Both the position numbers and the translations under genes were made by a program. From NCBI GenBank assembly GCA_964548165.1, contig CAZJQD010000001.1, positions 68,210 to 132,209 on the forward strand: a DNA stretch of 64,000 nucleotides, read 5' to 3'. Below, one piece after another: positions 1-7,639 of the stretch (positions within the stretch are counted from its first letter, which is position 1; every line of letters begins with the position of its first letter). The DNA is from CAZJQD01 sp964548165 [NCBI: uncultured bacterium] (GTDB lineage Bacteria > UBA8481). Under the pieces are notes generated by a model. The model was not told the origin of the DNA and ran no database searches. It saw only the letters and a program-made list of their open reading frames with translations.

Positions 1-85
1 GGGCATTTCGAGTTCATTGGTGTTCATTCGTGGTTCTGAATTCTTCGTCTCGGCGTCCTCGGCGTCTCCGCGGTGAATCTTTGTG
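1..85. repeat. Right half of a dispersed inverted repeat (cut by window edge)
   Basis: Low-GC DNA for this window, made of units like CGGCGTCCTCGGCGTCTCC followed by GCGGTGAA. This is the right-arm pattern of the inverted repeats seen at 52651-52857, 53768-54037 and 60268-60440. The left arm would lie before position 1. No gene is visible here; bioA ends at 100. Confidence 0.55.
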
Positions 86-99
86 AAGAAGTTGGCCTC

Positions 100-1443
100 C
101 TAGCCCAAGGCCTCTCCTATCGACTCGTTGACGATCGCGGTCATCGCGCGGATATCCTCGATCGTCGAAGAGAGGGGCGGCATGAGAACGACGACGTCAC
201 CGAGCGGGCGGAGGATCATCCCGCGGCGGCGCGCGGCGAGGATGACCTGGTGACCCGTTCTCCGGGACGCTGAATAAGGCTCCCTGGTCCCGCGATCCGC
301 CACGAGCTCGATCCCGACCATCATTCCGCACTGCCGGATCTCGCCCACGCGAGGATGGGCGGCGAGGGGTGACAGGCCGTCGGTGATCGCCCGGATCCGG
401 GCCGGAAGATTCTCGATCACGCGTTCCTCCCGGAAGACGTCGAGCGACCCCAGAGCGGCCGCGCACGCGAGGGCGTTCCCGGTGAAGGTATGCCCGTGCA
501 GGAAGTGCCTCATCTCGGCATGGTCCCCGAGAAAGTCCGCGTAGATCTCGTCCGAGAAGAGCGTGGCGGCAAGAGGCAGGTAGCCGCCGGAGAGCCCCTT
601 GCCCACGCAGAGGATGTCGGGCACGACGCCCTCGGCCTCGCACGCGAACATCGTGCCCGTCCGCCCGAACCCGGTCGCGACCTCGTCGGCGATGAAGAGA
701 ACGCCATGCTTCGTTGCCAGGTCACGAACCGCGCGGACGAACCCCGGCGGCTGGACGAGGATCCCGGCCGCTCCCTGCACCCGGGGCTCCATCACGATGG
801 CGCAGAGCTCGTTGCGATGCTCGGCCAGGAGGGCCTCAAGCGCCTGCAGGCACTCGCCGCCGCAATCGGGTCCGGGCCAGCGGTAGGCGTAGGGAGACGG
901 GGCGAAATGAACGGGAAAGAGCAGGGGGCGAAAGACCTCGTGGAAGACGTCGATACCGCCAAGAGAGACTGAACCAATCGTGTCGCCGTGGTAGGAGTTG
1001 CGAAGCGCGAGGAAGGATCGCCGGGAGGGGCCGCGCGTGCGCCGCATGTATTGGAACGCGGCCTTCAGCGCGATCTCGACGGCGGTGGCTCCCGCGTCGC
1101 TGTAGAAGACATGGGGGATGCCCGTCATGGTCGCCAGTCGATCGGCCAGCTGGATGGAGGGAACCGAGCCGAGCCCCAGGAGCGTCGTGTGAGCGACCTT
1201 CTCGAGCTGGGCGCGGATGGCGGCATCGATCGTCGGATGCCGGTGCCCGTGCACGTTGCACCAGAGCGAGGAGATCCCATCGTAGTAGCGCCGGCCCTCG
1301 GTGTCCTGCAACCAGACGCCGGTGGCGGACTCGATGATCGGCGCTCCCTCGTCGCCGTACGCCCGCATCTGGGTGAAGGGATGCCAGAGCGTGGAAGTGT
1401 CGACGGCGCGGAGCTCCCGCGGGGACGGCTGCGAAGGAAGCAT
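100..1443 (-). CDS. bioA: Adenosylmethionine-8-amino-7-oxononanoate aminotransferase
   Basis: PLP-dependent class III aminotransferase of biotin synthesis; it converts KAPA to DAPA with SAM as amino donor in the cytosol. It is 447 aa, close to the usual ~430. LWHPFTQ (residues 19-25) and SLWCNVHGHRHP (59-70) are BioA-type signatures. D253 and E254 lie in the cofactor loop ADEVATGFGRTG, and K282 in VGKGLSGG is the expected PLP lysine. HTFTGNALACAA follows. The frame stays open upstream to 1830, but that part overlaps the FG-GAP gene and is unlike BioA, so ATG 1443 is chosen; no clear Shine-Dalgarno precedes it. It lies 70 bp after the FG-GAP gene on the same strand. No other bio gene is in the window. 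Confidence 0.93.
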   Translation of the reverse strand: MLPSQPSPRELRAVDTSTLWHPFTQMRAYGDEGAPIIESATGVWLQDTEGRRYYDGISSLWCNVHGHRHPTIDAAIRAQLEKVAHTTLLGLGSVPSIQLADRLATMTGIPHVFYSDAGATAVEIALKAAFQYMRRTRGPSRRSFLALRNSYHGDTIGSVSLGGIDVFHEVFRPLLFPVHFAPSPYAYRWPGPDCGGECLQALEALLAEHRNELCAIVMEPRVQGAAGILVQPPGFVRAVRDLATKHGVLFIADEVATGFGRTGTMFACEAEGVVPDILCVGKGLSGGYLPLAATLFSDEIYADFLGDHAEMRHFLHGHTFTGNALACAAALGSLDVFREERVIENLPARIRAITDGLSPLAAHPRVGEIRQCGMMVGIELVADRGTREPYSASRRTGHQVILAARRRGMILRPLGDVVVLMPPLSSTIEDIRAMTAIVNESIGEALG

Positions 1444-1513
1444 CACCGTGAGGAGGTCGCTACGGTCCCTGGCTCCGCGCTTAGCGAGCGTGCCCGGCAC
1501 TGCACACCCGGGA

Positions 1514-3274
1514 TCAGCTGAGCGGCACGACCCGGAGCGTGGCCCGCTTCCTGGTGTAGGAGACCTTCTCGACGGTAAAGAAGCAGGCCTCGCGTCCGCG
1601 AGCCAGCGGGCGGGCGATCGTGAATCCCTTGATAATGCCGTTGTAGGTCTTCGTCTTCCAGCGCTCGACCATCGTCGCATCCTCGAGGGCCAGGGCGACC
1701 AGGCGCCCGCTCTTGTATTGCTGCAGGACGCCCACGCGCACGAAGCTCCCGGCACCGCCTCCCTCCAGGAGGTTCTGGACGACCAGGGCCTCGCTCGTGC
1801 CGTCGCCGTCGATGTCGACAGGAGCAACACCCGTGCGGATCTCCATGCCGTCGCGTCCGTCTCCGGAGTTCACGGTCACGTCGGACCCGCCGTACATCTC
1901 GGAGCTCTGCCACTGCTGGTTGCCGGAGGAGTTGTAGAGACGAAGCTTGTTCTCGTAGTCGATGGAGGCGAGGAATCCGCTCGATCCGATCGGCGCGAAA
2001 TCATAAAGCGTCAGGTGGGAGGGAAGTCCCGCGGCGGAGGGCTGCATCGTGCCGCTCGCGAAGCGATAGCGAATGATCCCGCGGTCGAAGGGACGGTTGG
2101 CGCCGTGGCGCTGGCCAAAGAGCACCGGGCCGTCGCTGGTCTCCACGACCCTCAGGAAGACGCTTCGCTCCTGGAAGAAGCGTGTCAGCTTGCCGTTGGC
2201 GAACCGGTAGCCGGTGCCACGCACGTAGTTGCCGGGCTTCTCCGTGACGAAGATCTCAGCCTTGCCGTCGCGGTCGACGTCACCAGCGGAGACGAAGAGC
2301 CCGCGGGCGGTGAAGCCGAGCGAGACGCGCGCGACCTCCTCGGTGGCGCCGTCGAGCTTGACCCGGAGAATGCGGACATGCTTCTCCTCGACGAATATCA
2401 GCTCGTCGATGCCGTCCCCGTCGACGTCGCCGCTCGTCATGTCGAGGGGAATGAAGTTGAGGGTCGCCGAGATCTCGCCGCCCTCGCGGTAGCCGATCCG
2501 CTCGAACGATCCCGAGATCGCGGAAGCGGGAGCGGTACGCAGTTTCTCGGCGCCAAGCGCGCGGAGAGCGTCGGTAAGTGGAAGCGTGAAGGTGCGGACG
2601 ATGGTGCTACGCGCCATGCTGATGACCTGGATCTCGATCCCGTCCTCGACCACGCGCCCGGCCACGCCGACGTCTCCCTCGGGAACGAGCGACGCGAGCG
2701 AGGTGGCGGCCTCGGCCGAGAGGGCCAGCGAGGGACCGGTCTTGGCCGTCCCGCCCTCGACGCGCGACAGGGCCGCGCCGATCTCGGCGTCGATGGCCTC
2801 CGTCAGCTTGCTGAAGGTGCCGTCGGAATGGCGGAGCGGAAAGTGCACGATGACCGGCGGCTCCGCGGGACGAGCGGAATCGCGGACGCGGATCTCACCG
2901 GCGGGTGTGCCAAGAACCTTGGCCTTGGCGAATCCCTCCTGGAGCCACGTGATCTGGACCTCGGCGATGCGGTTGCGCGTTCGCCCCACGACCTCGCCGC
3001 TGACCGGGTGACGGATCTCGCCGCCCGTCCGCTCGATCGTGAACTTGCGCCCCACCACGGCTCCCTTCTCGCGGGTGATGTCGAGGTAGACCTCCTGCCC
3101 CGCCGCATCGACGAAGATGACGAGGCACTCTCCCGGGAGCGCGGCCTGGGTGGTCGCGGTCACTTCGGCGGCCACCGGGCCGAGGATGGGCTGTTGAGCC
3201 GACGCCGTGAAGACGGCAAGCGCCAGCAGGGAAAAGACCAGAAGGGCGAGACTACGGGTGGGGAGAGCGCGCAT
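1514..3274 (-). CDS. Exported FG-GAP/VCBS-repeat protein with FlgT-like N-terminal part
   Basis: 586 aa. Residues 1-27 form a signal peptide (MRALPTRS then a hydrophobic run ending ASAQQ). Three calcium-loop-like FG-GAP repeats are visible: DVDGDGIDEL (283-292), DVDRDGKAEI (332-341) and DIDGDGTSEAL (487-497). Such repeats build beta-propellers in envelope or secreted proteins. Residues 60-120 (KGAVVGRKFTIER...VSGEVVGRTRN) resemble the C-terminal fold of FlgT-like proteins, and 140-250 look like the CsgG/FlgT middle part; this is my reading of the pattern, not a search. Likely periplasmic or outer-membrane. It starts after a repeat-bearing spacer (3275-3517) and precedes bioA. Confidence 0.8.
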   Translation of the reverse strand: MRALPTRSLALLVFSLLALAVFTASAQQPILGPVAAEVTATTQAALPGECLVIFVDAAGQEVYLDITREKGAVVGRKFTIERTGGEIRHPVSGEVVGRTRNRIAEVQITWLQEGFAKAKVLGTPAGEIRVRDSARPAEPPVIVHFPLRHSDGTFSKLTEAIDAEIGAALSRVEGGTAKTGPSLALSAEAATSLASLVPEGDVGVAGRVVEDGIEIQVISMARSTIVRTFTLPLTDALRALGAEKLRTAPASAISGSFERIGYREGGEISATLNFIPLDMTSGDVDGDGIDELIFVEEKHVRILRVKLDGATEEVARVSLGFTARGLFVSAGDVDRDGKAEIFVTEKPGNYVRGTGYRFANGKLTRFFQERSVFLRVVETSDGPVLFGQRHGANRPFDRGIIRYRFASGTMQPSAAGLPSHLTLYDFAPIGSSGFLASIDYENKLRLYNSSGNQQWQSSEMYGGSDVTVNSGDGRDGMEIRTGVAPVDIDGDGTSEALVVQNLLEGGGAGSFVRVGVLQQYKSGRLVALALEDATMVERWKTKTYNGIIKGFTIARPLARGREACFFTVEKVSYTRKRATLRVVPLS

Positions 3275-3344
3275 GGTACGCGTATTCTAGTGAAAAGGGC
3301 GGGGACATTCTACACTTTCGCGAGAGCCTCCATCCCTGGAGGTT

Positions 3345-3512
3345 GCGTTCACCACAAAGGGACCAAGCCACCAAGAGAGGCAAAAGGTCTGACACGAGGA
3401 AGAACGGACAGTCACGACCTTACCACCTGGGGGAAGGGAACTTGATAATTGGTTTCTCGCGCGGTGGGCTCGCTTCGAGGTCCCTGGCGCCTCAGTGACC
3501 TGGTGGTCTGAT
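3345..3512. repeat. Imperfect inverted repeat, CCAAG/CCACAAAGG type
   Basis: Left arm units CACCACAAAGGGACCAAG and CCACCAAGAGAG (3351-3381) are loosely complementary to the right arm around 3471-3512 (GGTCCCTGGCGCCTCAGTG then CCTGGTGGTCT). It fills the spacer between the lipoate-ligase-like gene (stop at 3518) and the FG-GAP gene (start 3274). It has the same architecture as the repeats at 52651-52857 and 60268-60440. Confidence 0.5.
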
Positions 3513-3517
3513 GATCC

Positions 3518-4177
3518 TCAGGCTGGAGGCGCCGTCCCGGGGTGGCGTTCGAGGGTGGCGCGGAAGGTCGCGGCCCAGGCCCGGGGATCGAACCGATAAC
3601 CCGAGAGATCCACCTGGGGACCGGCTCCGACGAGCGCCTGGTCCAGGGCGGGATCGCGGCGGACGACGAGAGCGCCCTGGACGAGCACGGCCCCTCGCAC
3701 GCGACGGGCGGCGAGGCCCACGAGCTTTTCGCCCTGGAGAAGGAGTTCCCACCCGAGGGCTCGCTGAAAACAGCAGGCCGGCTGTTCGCCATCCCCCTCG
3801 GGCAGGCTCGTCACAATCCCTTGCTCCGCGAGCGCGGTTCGCAAGGCCTGCGAGACGAGGCGCAGATAATCTCCGGCGAATCCCGAGTCGCAACCGAACG
3901 CGGCGCCGAAGGCGATATCCAGGGGATCGTGGCGGAGGATGCCGCCCCCGGTGGGGCGTCGCGCGAACGCGTGGCCGGCATGATGCCAGCGATCGATCTC
4001 TTCATCGCGGACCGGGGCGTGGCGGCCGGCGGTCACCGAGGGGCCTGAGAAATTGTAGACCGTGATTCGGGTCACCCCATCGAGGGCGGACTCCGAGAGA
4101 TTGGCTGCGTCCCGCTCCATGAGCCAGGAGGCCTCCCCGCTCCCGATACCCGCGACGGCTTCAGTCCCCGCGATCAA
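3518..4177 (-). CDS. Lipoate-protein ligase A family protein
   Basis: 219 aa from the TTG at 4177. The BPL/LplA/LipB catalytic fold is recognisable: ITVYNFSGPSVTAGRH (the lRlY...psvslGr motif), then FARRPTGGGILRHDPLDIAFG (RRxTGGGxxxH), then GEKLVGLAARRVRGAVLVQGALVV (KiaGsAqrR..gallqHGsll). The family attaches lipoate or octanoate to E2 or GcvH domains, or senses them. The lysine of EKLVG is present; the usual GSA is GLA here and the usual HGS is QGA, so activity is not certain. The TTG start shares bases with the TGA of the upstream peptidase gene (TTGA), implying translational coupling. An in-frame ATG at 4204 overlaps the upstream gene by 31 bp, and one at 4120 would trim the fold. Confidence 0.72.
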   Translation of the reverse strand: MIAGTEAVAGIGSGEASWLMERDAANLSESALDGVTRITVYNFSGPSVTAGRHAPVRDEEIDRWHHAGHAFARRPTGGGILRHDPLDIAFGAAFGCDSGFAGDYLRLVSQALRTALAEQGIVTSLPEGDGEQPACCFQRALGWELLLQGEKLVGLAARRVRGAVLVQGALVVRRDPALDQALVGAGPQVDLSGYRFDPRAWAATFRATLERHPGTAPPA

Positions 4178-5565
4178 CGACGGGTGTATTCCCAGGTGGC
4201 CCATTCCCGGACGCGGCGCTGAAACGCCGGCATGTCGAGGAACGTGATGGAGTCGACGGCCTCCGGGGCAGTCCGGCCCGCGGCGAGGAGCGTGACGAGG
4301 TCCGAGAGGGCATGCTCGCCGTGATTGATGCCGATGTAGCGAATGGCCGCGGCGGCTTCGGCGTAGGCGAGGAGGACGTCGCTGTCCGCCGGGAGAGTGG
4401 CGAAGGGGCGCTCGAGCGTGGGAAGAGGATGGGATCGACCGGCTCGGATCGCGGCAACGTAGCCGTCCGCCCACGACGGGCGATCCCAGCGTTCATCCTC
4501 CAGCCAGGTCGCCAGGCCCTCGTGCACCCAGGCCGGCGCCCGACCGGCCACGGCCTCCTCGAGAACCGCGTGACCCACTTCGTGGCGAAGGATGCGCTCG
4601 AGGTAGCGCGGGTTGCGGTCAACCTCGCCCTCGCGGAGCCGCACCTTGCCGTCGAAGACGCCGGCCGCCCAGTCAGGAACGGCGGCGGCGCGCGTGATCG
4701 CGTTCCCGGTGTAGAAGATGACCGTGATCGGCTGGACGGATCGACGACCGACGGCGCGCGCGGCCCGGTCGCGGGCGTCCCTCAGGGATGGGAGGATGCG
4801 GTAGAAGAGATCATGGCGCGGCGTCCCCTGGAAGCGCACGATGAACCCGTCGATCTCGGCAGTGGCGTACGCGGGCGTCGCCGCTTGCTCGCGCTCGACT
4901 CGGGCCAGGAGTTCGTCGAGCCCGCGCACGGCGGTGGAGGCGAGCGTCCGGGCCTGCCGCAGGTGGTGGCGCGCCAGCTCGAAATCCTCGCGCTGGTAGT
5001 AGAGACGACCGATCAGGAGGTGCGCCTCCACGGACCGGGAATCGATCTCGATCGCGCGCCGGTAGTCGCCCAGGGCGGAGAGCGGCCTGCCGTCGGCCTC
5101 GGCGGCGCGCCCTCGCATGACAAGGATCGCCGTCCACGCGCGGCGGAAATCCAGGCGGGTCGTATCGAGCTCCTGGGCGCGCTGGAAGGCCGAGAGCGCG
5201 GCGTCGGTGTCCCCAGCGCGGTACAGGCTCTCGCCGATCCGCGCATGAGCGAGCGCCAGCTCCTGGCGCAGCGCCGGGAGCTCGGGCAGGACCTGCCAGG
5301 CGCGGCCGAGTGCCTGGAGCGCTCCGGCGGGATCATGGCGATTCCAGGCCGACGCGGCGCGCTGGCGCAGGGAATAGACGAGGAGGTCGCGCGCCTCCCG
5401 GGATTCCGGGTAGGAGCGAACCGCCAGCTCGAACGCCAGGACCGCCGAGTCAAACGCTCCTTCGGCGATGTACGCGCGCCCGGCCTCGATCTCGGACGCG
5501 GCTTCCGCCGCGATGGGAAGCGAAACCAGGGCGCAGGCAACGACGAGGGAAGTCAGTAGTTTCAT
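4174..5565 (-). CDS. Exported TPR protein with gluzincin (peptidase MA-like) domain
   Basis: 463 aa. The signal peptide is MKLLTSLVVACALVSLPIAAEA (1-22). Residues 25-225 are TPR-like helical repeats (AYIAEGAFDSAVLAFELAV, LSAFQRAQELD, YYQREDFELARHHLRQA). Residues 240-463 form a metalloprotease domain with HEVGH at 328-332 and a downstream WVHEGLATWLEDE whose E349 fits the third zinc ligand (HExxH...E). Probably acts in the periplasm as a peptidase or processing factor; the substrate is unknown. It lies 13 bp after the phosphomutase gene and its stop overlaps the start of the lipoate-ligase-like gene, so the three are probably one operon. Confidence 0.85.
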   Translation of the reverse strand: MKLLTSLVVACALVSLPIAAEAASEIEAGRAYIAEGAFDSAVLAFELAVRSYPESREARDLLVYSLRQRAASAWNRHDPAGALQALGRAWQVLPELPALRQELALAHARIGESLYRAGDTDAALSAFQRAQELDTTRLDFRRAWTAILVMRGRAAEADGRPLSALGDYRRAIEIDSRSVEAHLLIGRLYYQREDFELARHHLRQARTLASTAVRGLDELLARVEREQAATPAYATAEIDGFIVRFQGTPRHDLFYRILPSLRDARDRAARAVGRRSVQPITVIFYTGNAITRAAAVPDWAAGVFDGKVRLREGEVDRNPRYLERILRHEVGHAVLEEAVAGRAPAWVHEGLATWLEDERWDRPSWADGYVAAIRAGRSHPLPTLERPFATLPADSDVLLAYAEAAAAIRYIGINHGEHALSDLVTLLAAGRTAPEAVDSITFLDMPAFQRRVREWATWEYTRR

Positions 5566-5578
5566 GAGCTTGAATCGC

Positions 5579-6934
5579 TCATCCCTTCATCCTCGCCCGA
5601 GCGCGATCGATGAGCTCCTGGGCGTCGGCCCGCGTCGGAGCCTCCGCCATGATCCGGATGATGGGCTCGGTGTTCGAGCCTCGGATATGAACCCAGCGAT
5701 CGGCCCAGGAGAGCTTGAGCCCATCCCGGCGATCGACCTCCGCGCCCTCCGCCATCGCGGCGCAGGCCTCGACGGCCGGAGCGACGCGCTCCGGGGCGAT
5801 CTCCTCCTGGTGCTTGAGCATCGCATAGGAGGGCATGGCATCGACGAGCGCCATGACGGGAAGGTCGCGATGCGCGAGAAGCTCCAGGACCAGGGCGATG
5901 CCGGTGAAGGAGTCGCGGCACGCGTGAACCTCCGGCAACATCACGCCGCCGTTACCTTCGCCGCCCACCGCGCCGTCGGCCTCGCGAAGCGCGCGGGAGA
6001 CGTTGATCTCGCCGATCTCGGTCCGGATGACGCGGGACCCGTGGCGGGCGGCGACGTCGTCGATCATGCGCGACGTCGAGAGGTTGACGGCAATCGCGCG
6101 ACCGGGCTTACGGGAGAGCACGTGCTCGGCAGCCAATACCAGGGTGTATTCCTCGGAGAGCGGGACGCCGCCGTTTCCGATGCAGGCGAGGCGGTCGGCG
6201 TCCGGATCCTGCGCGAACCCGATATCGGCCTCGGAGTCGCGGACCAGCTGGATGAGATCGCCGAGATGCTGGGGCCGGGGCTCGGCGGGATGCGGAAACG
6301 GCTGGTCGGGCGTCGCATGGATGAACATCGCCCGGCAACCGAGGGCCTCGAGCAGAAGGGGGGTCATGAGCGACGCGGAGCCGTTCACGCAGTCGACGGC
6401 GACCTTGAAGCGCCGGCGCCGGATGGCCTCGACATCAACGACCTGGAGGATGCGATCGAGGTGGCGCCGGATCGCGGTCTCGTCGCGGCGGCGGCGTCCC
6501 ATGGCGTCGAAGCGCGGCCAGGAGGCGGGTGCCGCGAGCGCGGCGCGCACCCGCGCGGCACCCTCGCGGTCGAAGAAGTAGCCGCCGGGGCCGATCAGCT
6601 TGAGCGCATTCCACTCCGCGGGATTATGCGAGGCCGTGACGTCGATGCCGCCGGGAAGGCCCTCAGACTTGACGAAATACTCGACCGTCGGCACCGGGCA
6701 GATTCCCAGGTCGACGACATCGCGCCCGCTCATCCGAAGCGCCCCCGCGACGAGGTCGAGGAGCGCGGGCCCGGAGAGGCGGGTGTCGCGACCGAGCGCG
6801 ACGGGGCCGGGACCGAGCACGGACGCGAAAGCGCCGACCACGGAGACGACGAGCGGCGGCAGGAGCGTCTCCCCCACCACGCCGCGCAGACCGGCCTCCG
6901 AGAACTTGAGCCTGGGATGAATGGGAAGTTCCAT
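5579..6934 (-). CDS. Phosphoglucosamine mutase / phosphomannomutase family
   Basis: 451 aa alpha-D-phosphohexomutase, the normal length. The phosphoserine loop is TASHNP (100-105) with S102 as the phosphoryl carrier. The magnesium loop is DPDADR (243-248). The sugar-binding loop GEGNGGV and the C-terminal phosphate-binding loop RGSNTEPIIRIMAE are also present. GlmM normally has D(P)DADR and EQSGH, while EGNGG is seen in other archaeal- and PMM-type members, so the substrate (glucosamine-, glucose- or mannose-phosphate) cannot be fixed from sequence. The product would feed cell-wall or polysaccharide precursors. It begins a minus-strand group and is divergent from the small gene at 7156. Confidence 0.88.
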   Translation of the reverse strand: MELPIHPRLKFSEAGLRGVVGETLLPPLVVSVVGAFASVLGPGPVALGRDTRLSGPALLDLVAGALRMSGRDVVDLGICPVPTVEYFVKSEGLPGGIDVTASHNPAEWNALKLIGPGGYFFDREGAARVRAALAAPASWPRFDAMGRRRRDETAIRRHLDRILQVVDVEAIRRRRFKVAVDCVNGSASLMTPLLLEALGCRAMFIHATPDQPFPHPAEPRPQHLGDLIQLVRDSEADIGFAQDPDADRLACIGNGGVPLSEEYTLVLAAEHVLSRKPGRAIAVNLSTSRMIDDVAARHGSRVIRTEIGEINVSRALREADGAVGGEGNGGVMLPEVHACRDSFTGIALVLELLAHRDLPVMALVDAMPSYAMLKHQEEIAPERVAPAVEACAAMAEGAEVDRRDGLKLSWADRWVHIRGSNTEPIIRIMAEAPTRADAQELIDRARARMKG

Positions 6935-6974
6935 GGGAGGATTATACGGCGTCGCGGTCGCACAACTAAAGATT

Positions 6975-7015
6975 TGCGTCCGGGGGTTCTCCCGGGCGCC
7001 CGAGGACCGGACGCA
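6975..7015. other. Strong hairpin in the divergent 6935-7155 spacer
   Basis: TGCGTCCGG (6975-6983) is perfectly complementary to CCGGACGCA (7007-7015), with further G/C pairing possible in the loop (CCCGGGCGCCCG). No T-run follows on either strand, so it is not a standard terminator. It sits between two divergent start codons and could be an operator or an mRNA leader structure. Confidence 0.5.
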
Positions 7016-7057
7016 CGCGACCGGTCACCGGCCTGTCACCAAACGTACAAACTCGGG

Positions 7058-7086
7058 CTCAAGGAATCGTCCAGAGCGGCCGATAG
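7058..7086 (+). promoter_or_regulatory. Possible sigma-28 (FliA)-like promoter
   Basis: CTCAAG at 7058-7063 and GCCGATAG at 7079-7086 resemble the sigma-28 consensus (TAAA/TCAAG, then GCCGATAA). The gap is about one base longer than the classical spacing. It would drive the gene at 7156 with a leader of roughly 65 nt. No flagellar or FliA gene is in the window, so this is only a pattern match. Confidence 0.3.
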
Positions 7087-7155
7087 GTTTGATCAGATTC
7101 GCTCATACTCGCCCTCGAGCCCACGAGCCCGGGGGCACCGACAGGGAGGTCGGCC

Positions 7156-7449
7156 ATGGTTGAATTTCTTTTCCACGACGATACGAGCGCAGGCGGCCTG
7201 GCCCGCCTTCACGACACGGTCGCGGTCCAATGGACGGCGGTCCATTCCACCGGCCACTGGTTCATCGTGCTGCATGATGACCCGGCCCGCTCCGACACCG
7301 AGACCCGCCGTTGCCTTCTCAACATCATCACCAACGCGCTCTCGTTCCCCGCGGAGCTTCGCGAGCGCATCGCCCTGGCCGAGAACCCGACGCGGAGCAA
7401 GAACCTTGGCCGACGCGGCCGCATCGGCCCTGTCTTCCAGGTCGCCTGA
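7156..7449 (+). CDS. Small protein of unknown function (97 aa)
   Basis: I do not recognise a family. A good Shine-Dalgarno (GGGAGGT, 7142-7148) precedes the ATG. The protein is soluble in appearance, with no signal peptide or membrane segment. A beta-rich first half (VEFLFHDDTSAGGLARLHDT, HSTGHWFIVLHDDP) leads to a helical part (LLNIITNALSFPAELRERIALAE) and a basic tail (RSKNLGRRGRIG). It is followed after 2 bp by a 39-aa membrane peptide gene, so the two probably form a small operon upstream of the histidine kinase at 7640. Confidence 0.6.
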   Translation: MVEFLFHDDTSAGGLARLHDTVAVQWTAVHSTGHWFIVLHDDPARSDTETRRCLLNIITNALSFPAELRERIALAENPTRSKNLGRRGRIGPVFQVA

Positions 7450-7451
7450 CC

Positions 7452-7571
7452 ATGAAGCGCATCCCGGAAGCACAGGCCTCTCCCCTTGCGGAGATCGGCT
7501 GGCTCTACATGAGCCTCGCGGCCGTGCTCCTGGGAGACGTCGTCCTGGCCTGGGTGATCGGGCTGATCTAG
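7452..7571 (+). CDS. Single-span membrane microprotein (39 aa)
   Basis: Starts 2 bp after the stop of the 97-aa gene (TGA CC ATG). The sequence MKRIPEAQASPLAEIGW is followed by a hydrophobic stretch of about 20 residues (LYMSLAAVLLGDVVLAWVIG) that reaches the C terminus, so it looks like a tail-anchored inner-membrane microprotein. An acidic residue lies inside the span. No family is recognised. The call rests on tight coupling with the upstream gene and the plausible membrane segment. Confidence 0.45.
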   Translation: MKRIPEAQASPLAEIGWLYMSLAAVLLGDVVLAWVIGLI

Positions 7572-7639
7572 CAATCGCGTATGGGGATGGGGTCTTAACC
7601 CGAGGGCCGGCGCTGTGCGCCACCTCGTACACTTAAACC

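Noticed and set aside
1443-1830. Longer BioA N terminus (129 extra codons)
   Set aside because: The extension is Ser/Arg-rich shadow sequence overlapping the FG-GAP gene; BioA homologues start near LWHPFTQ.
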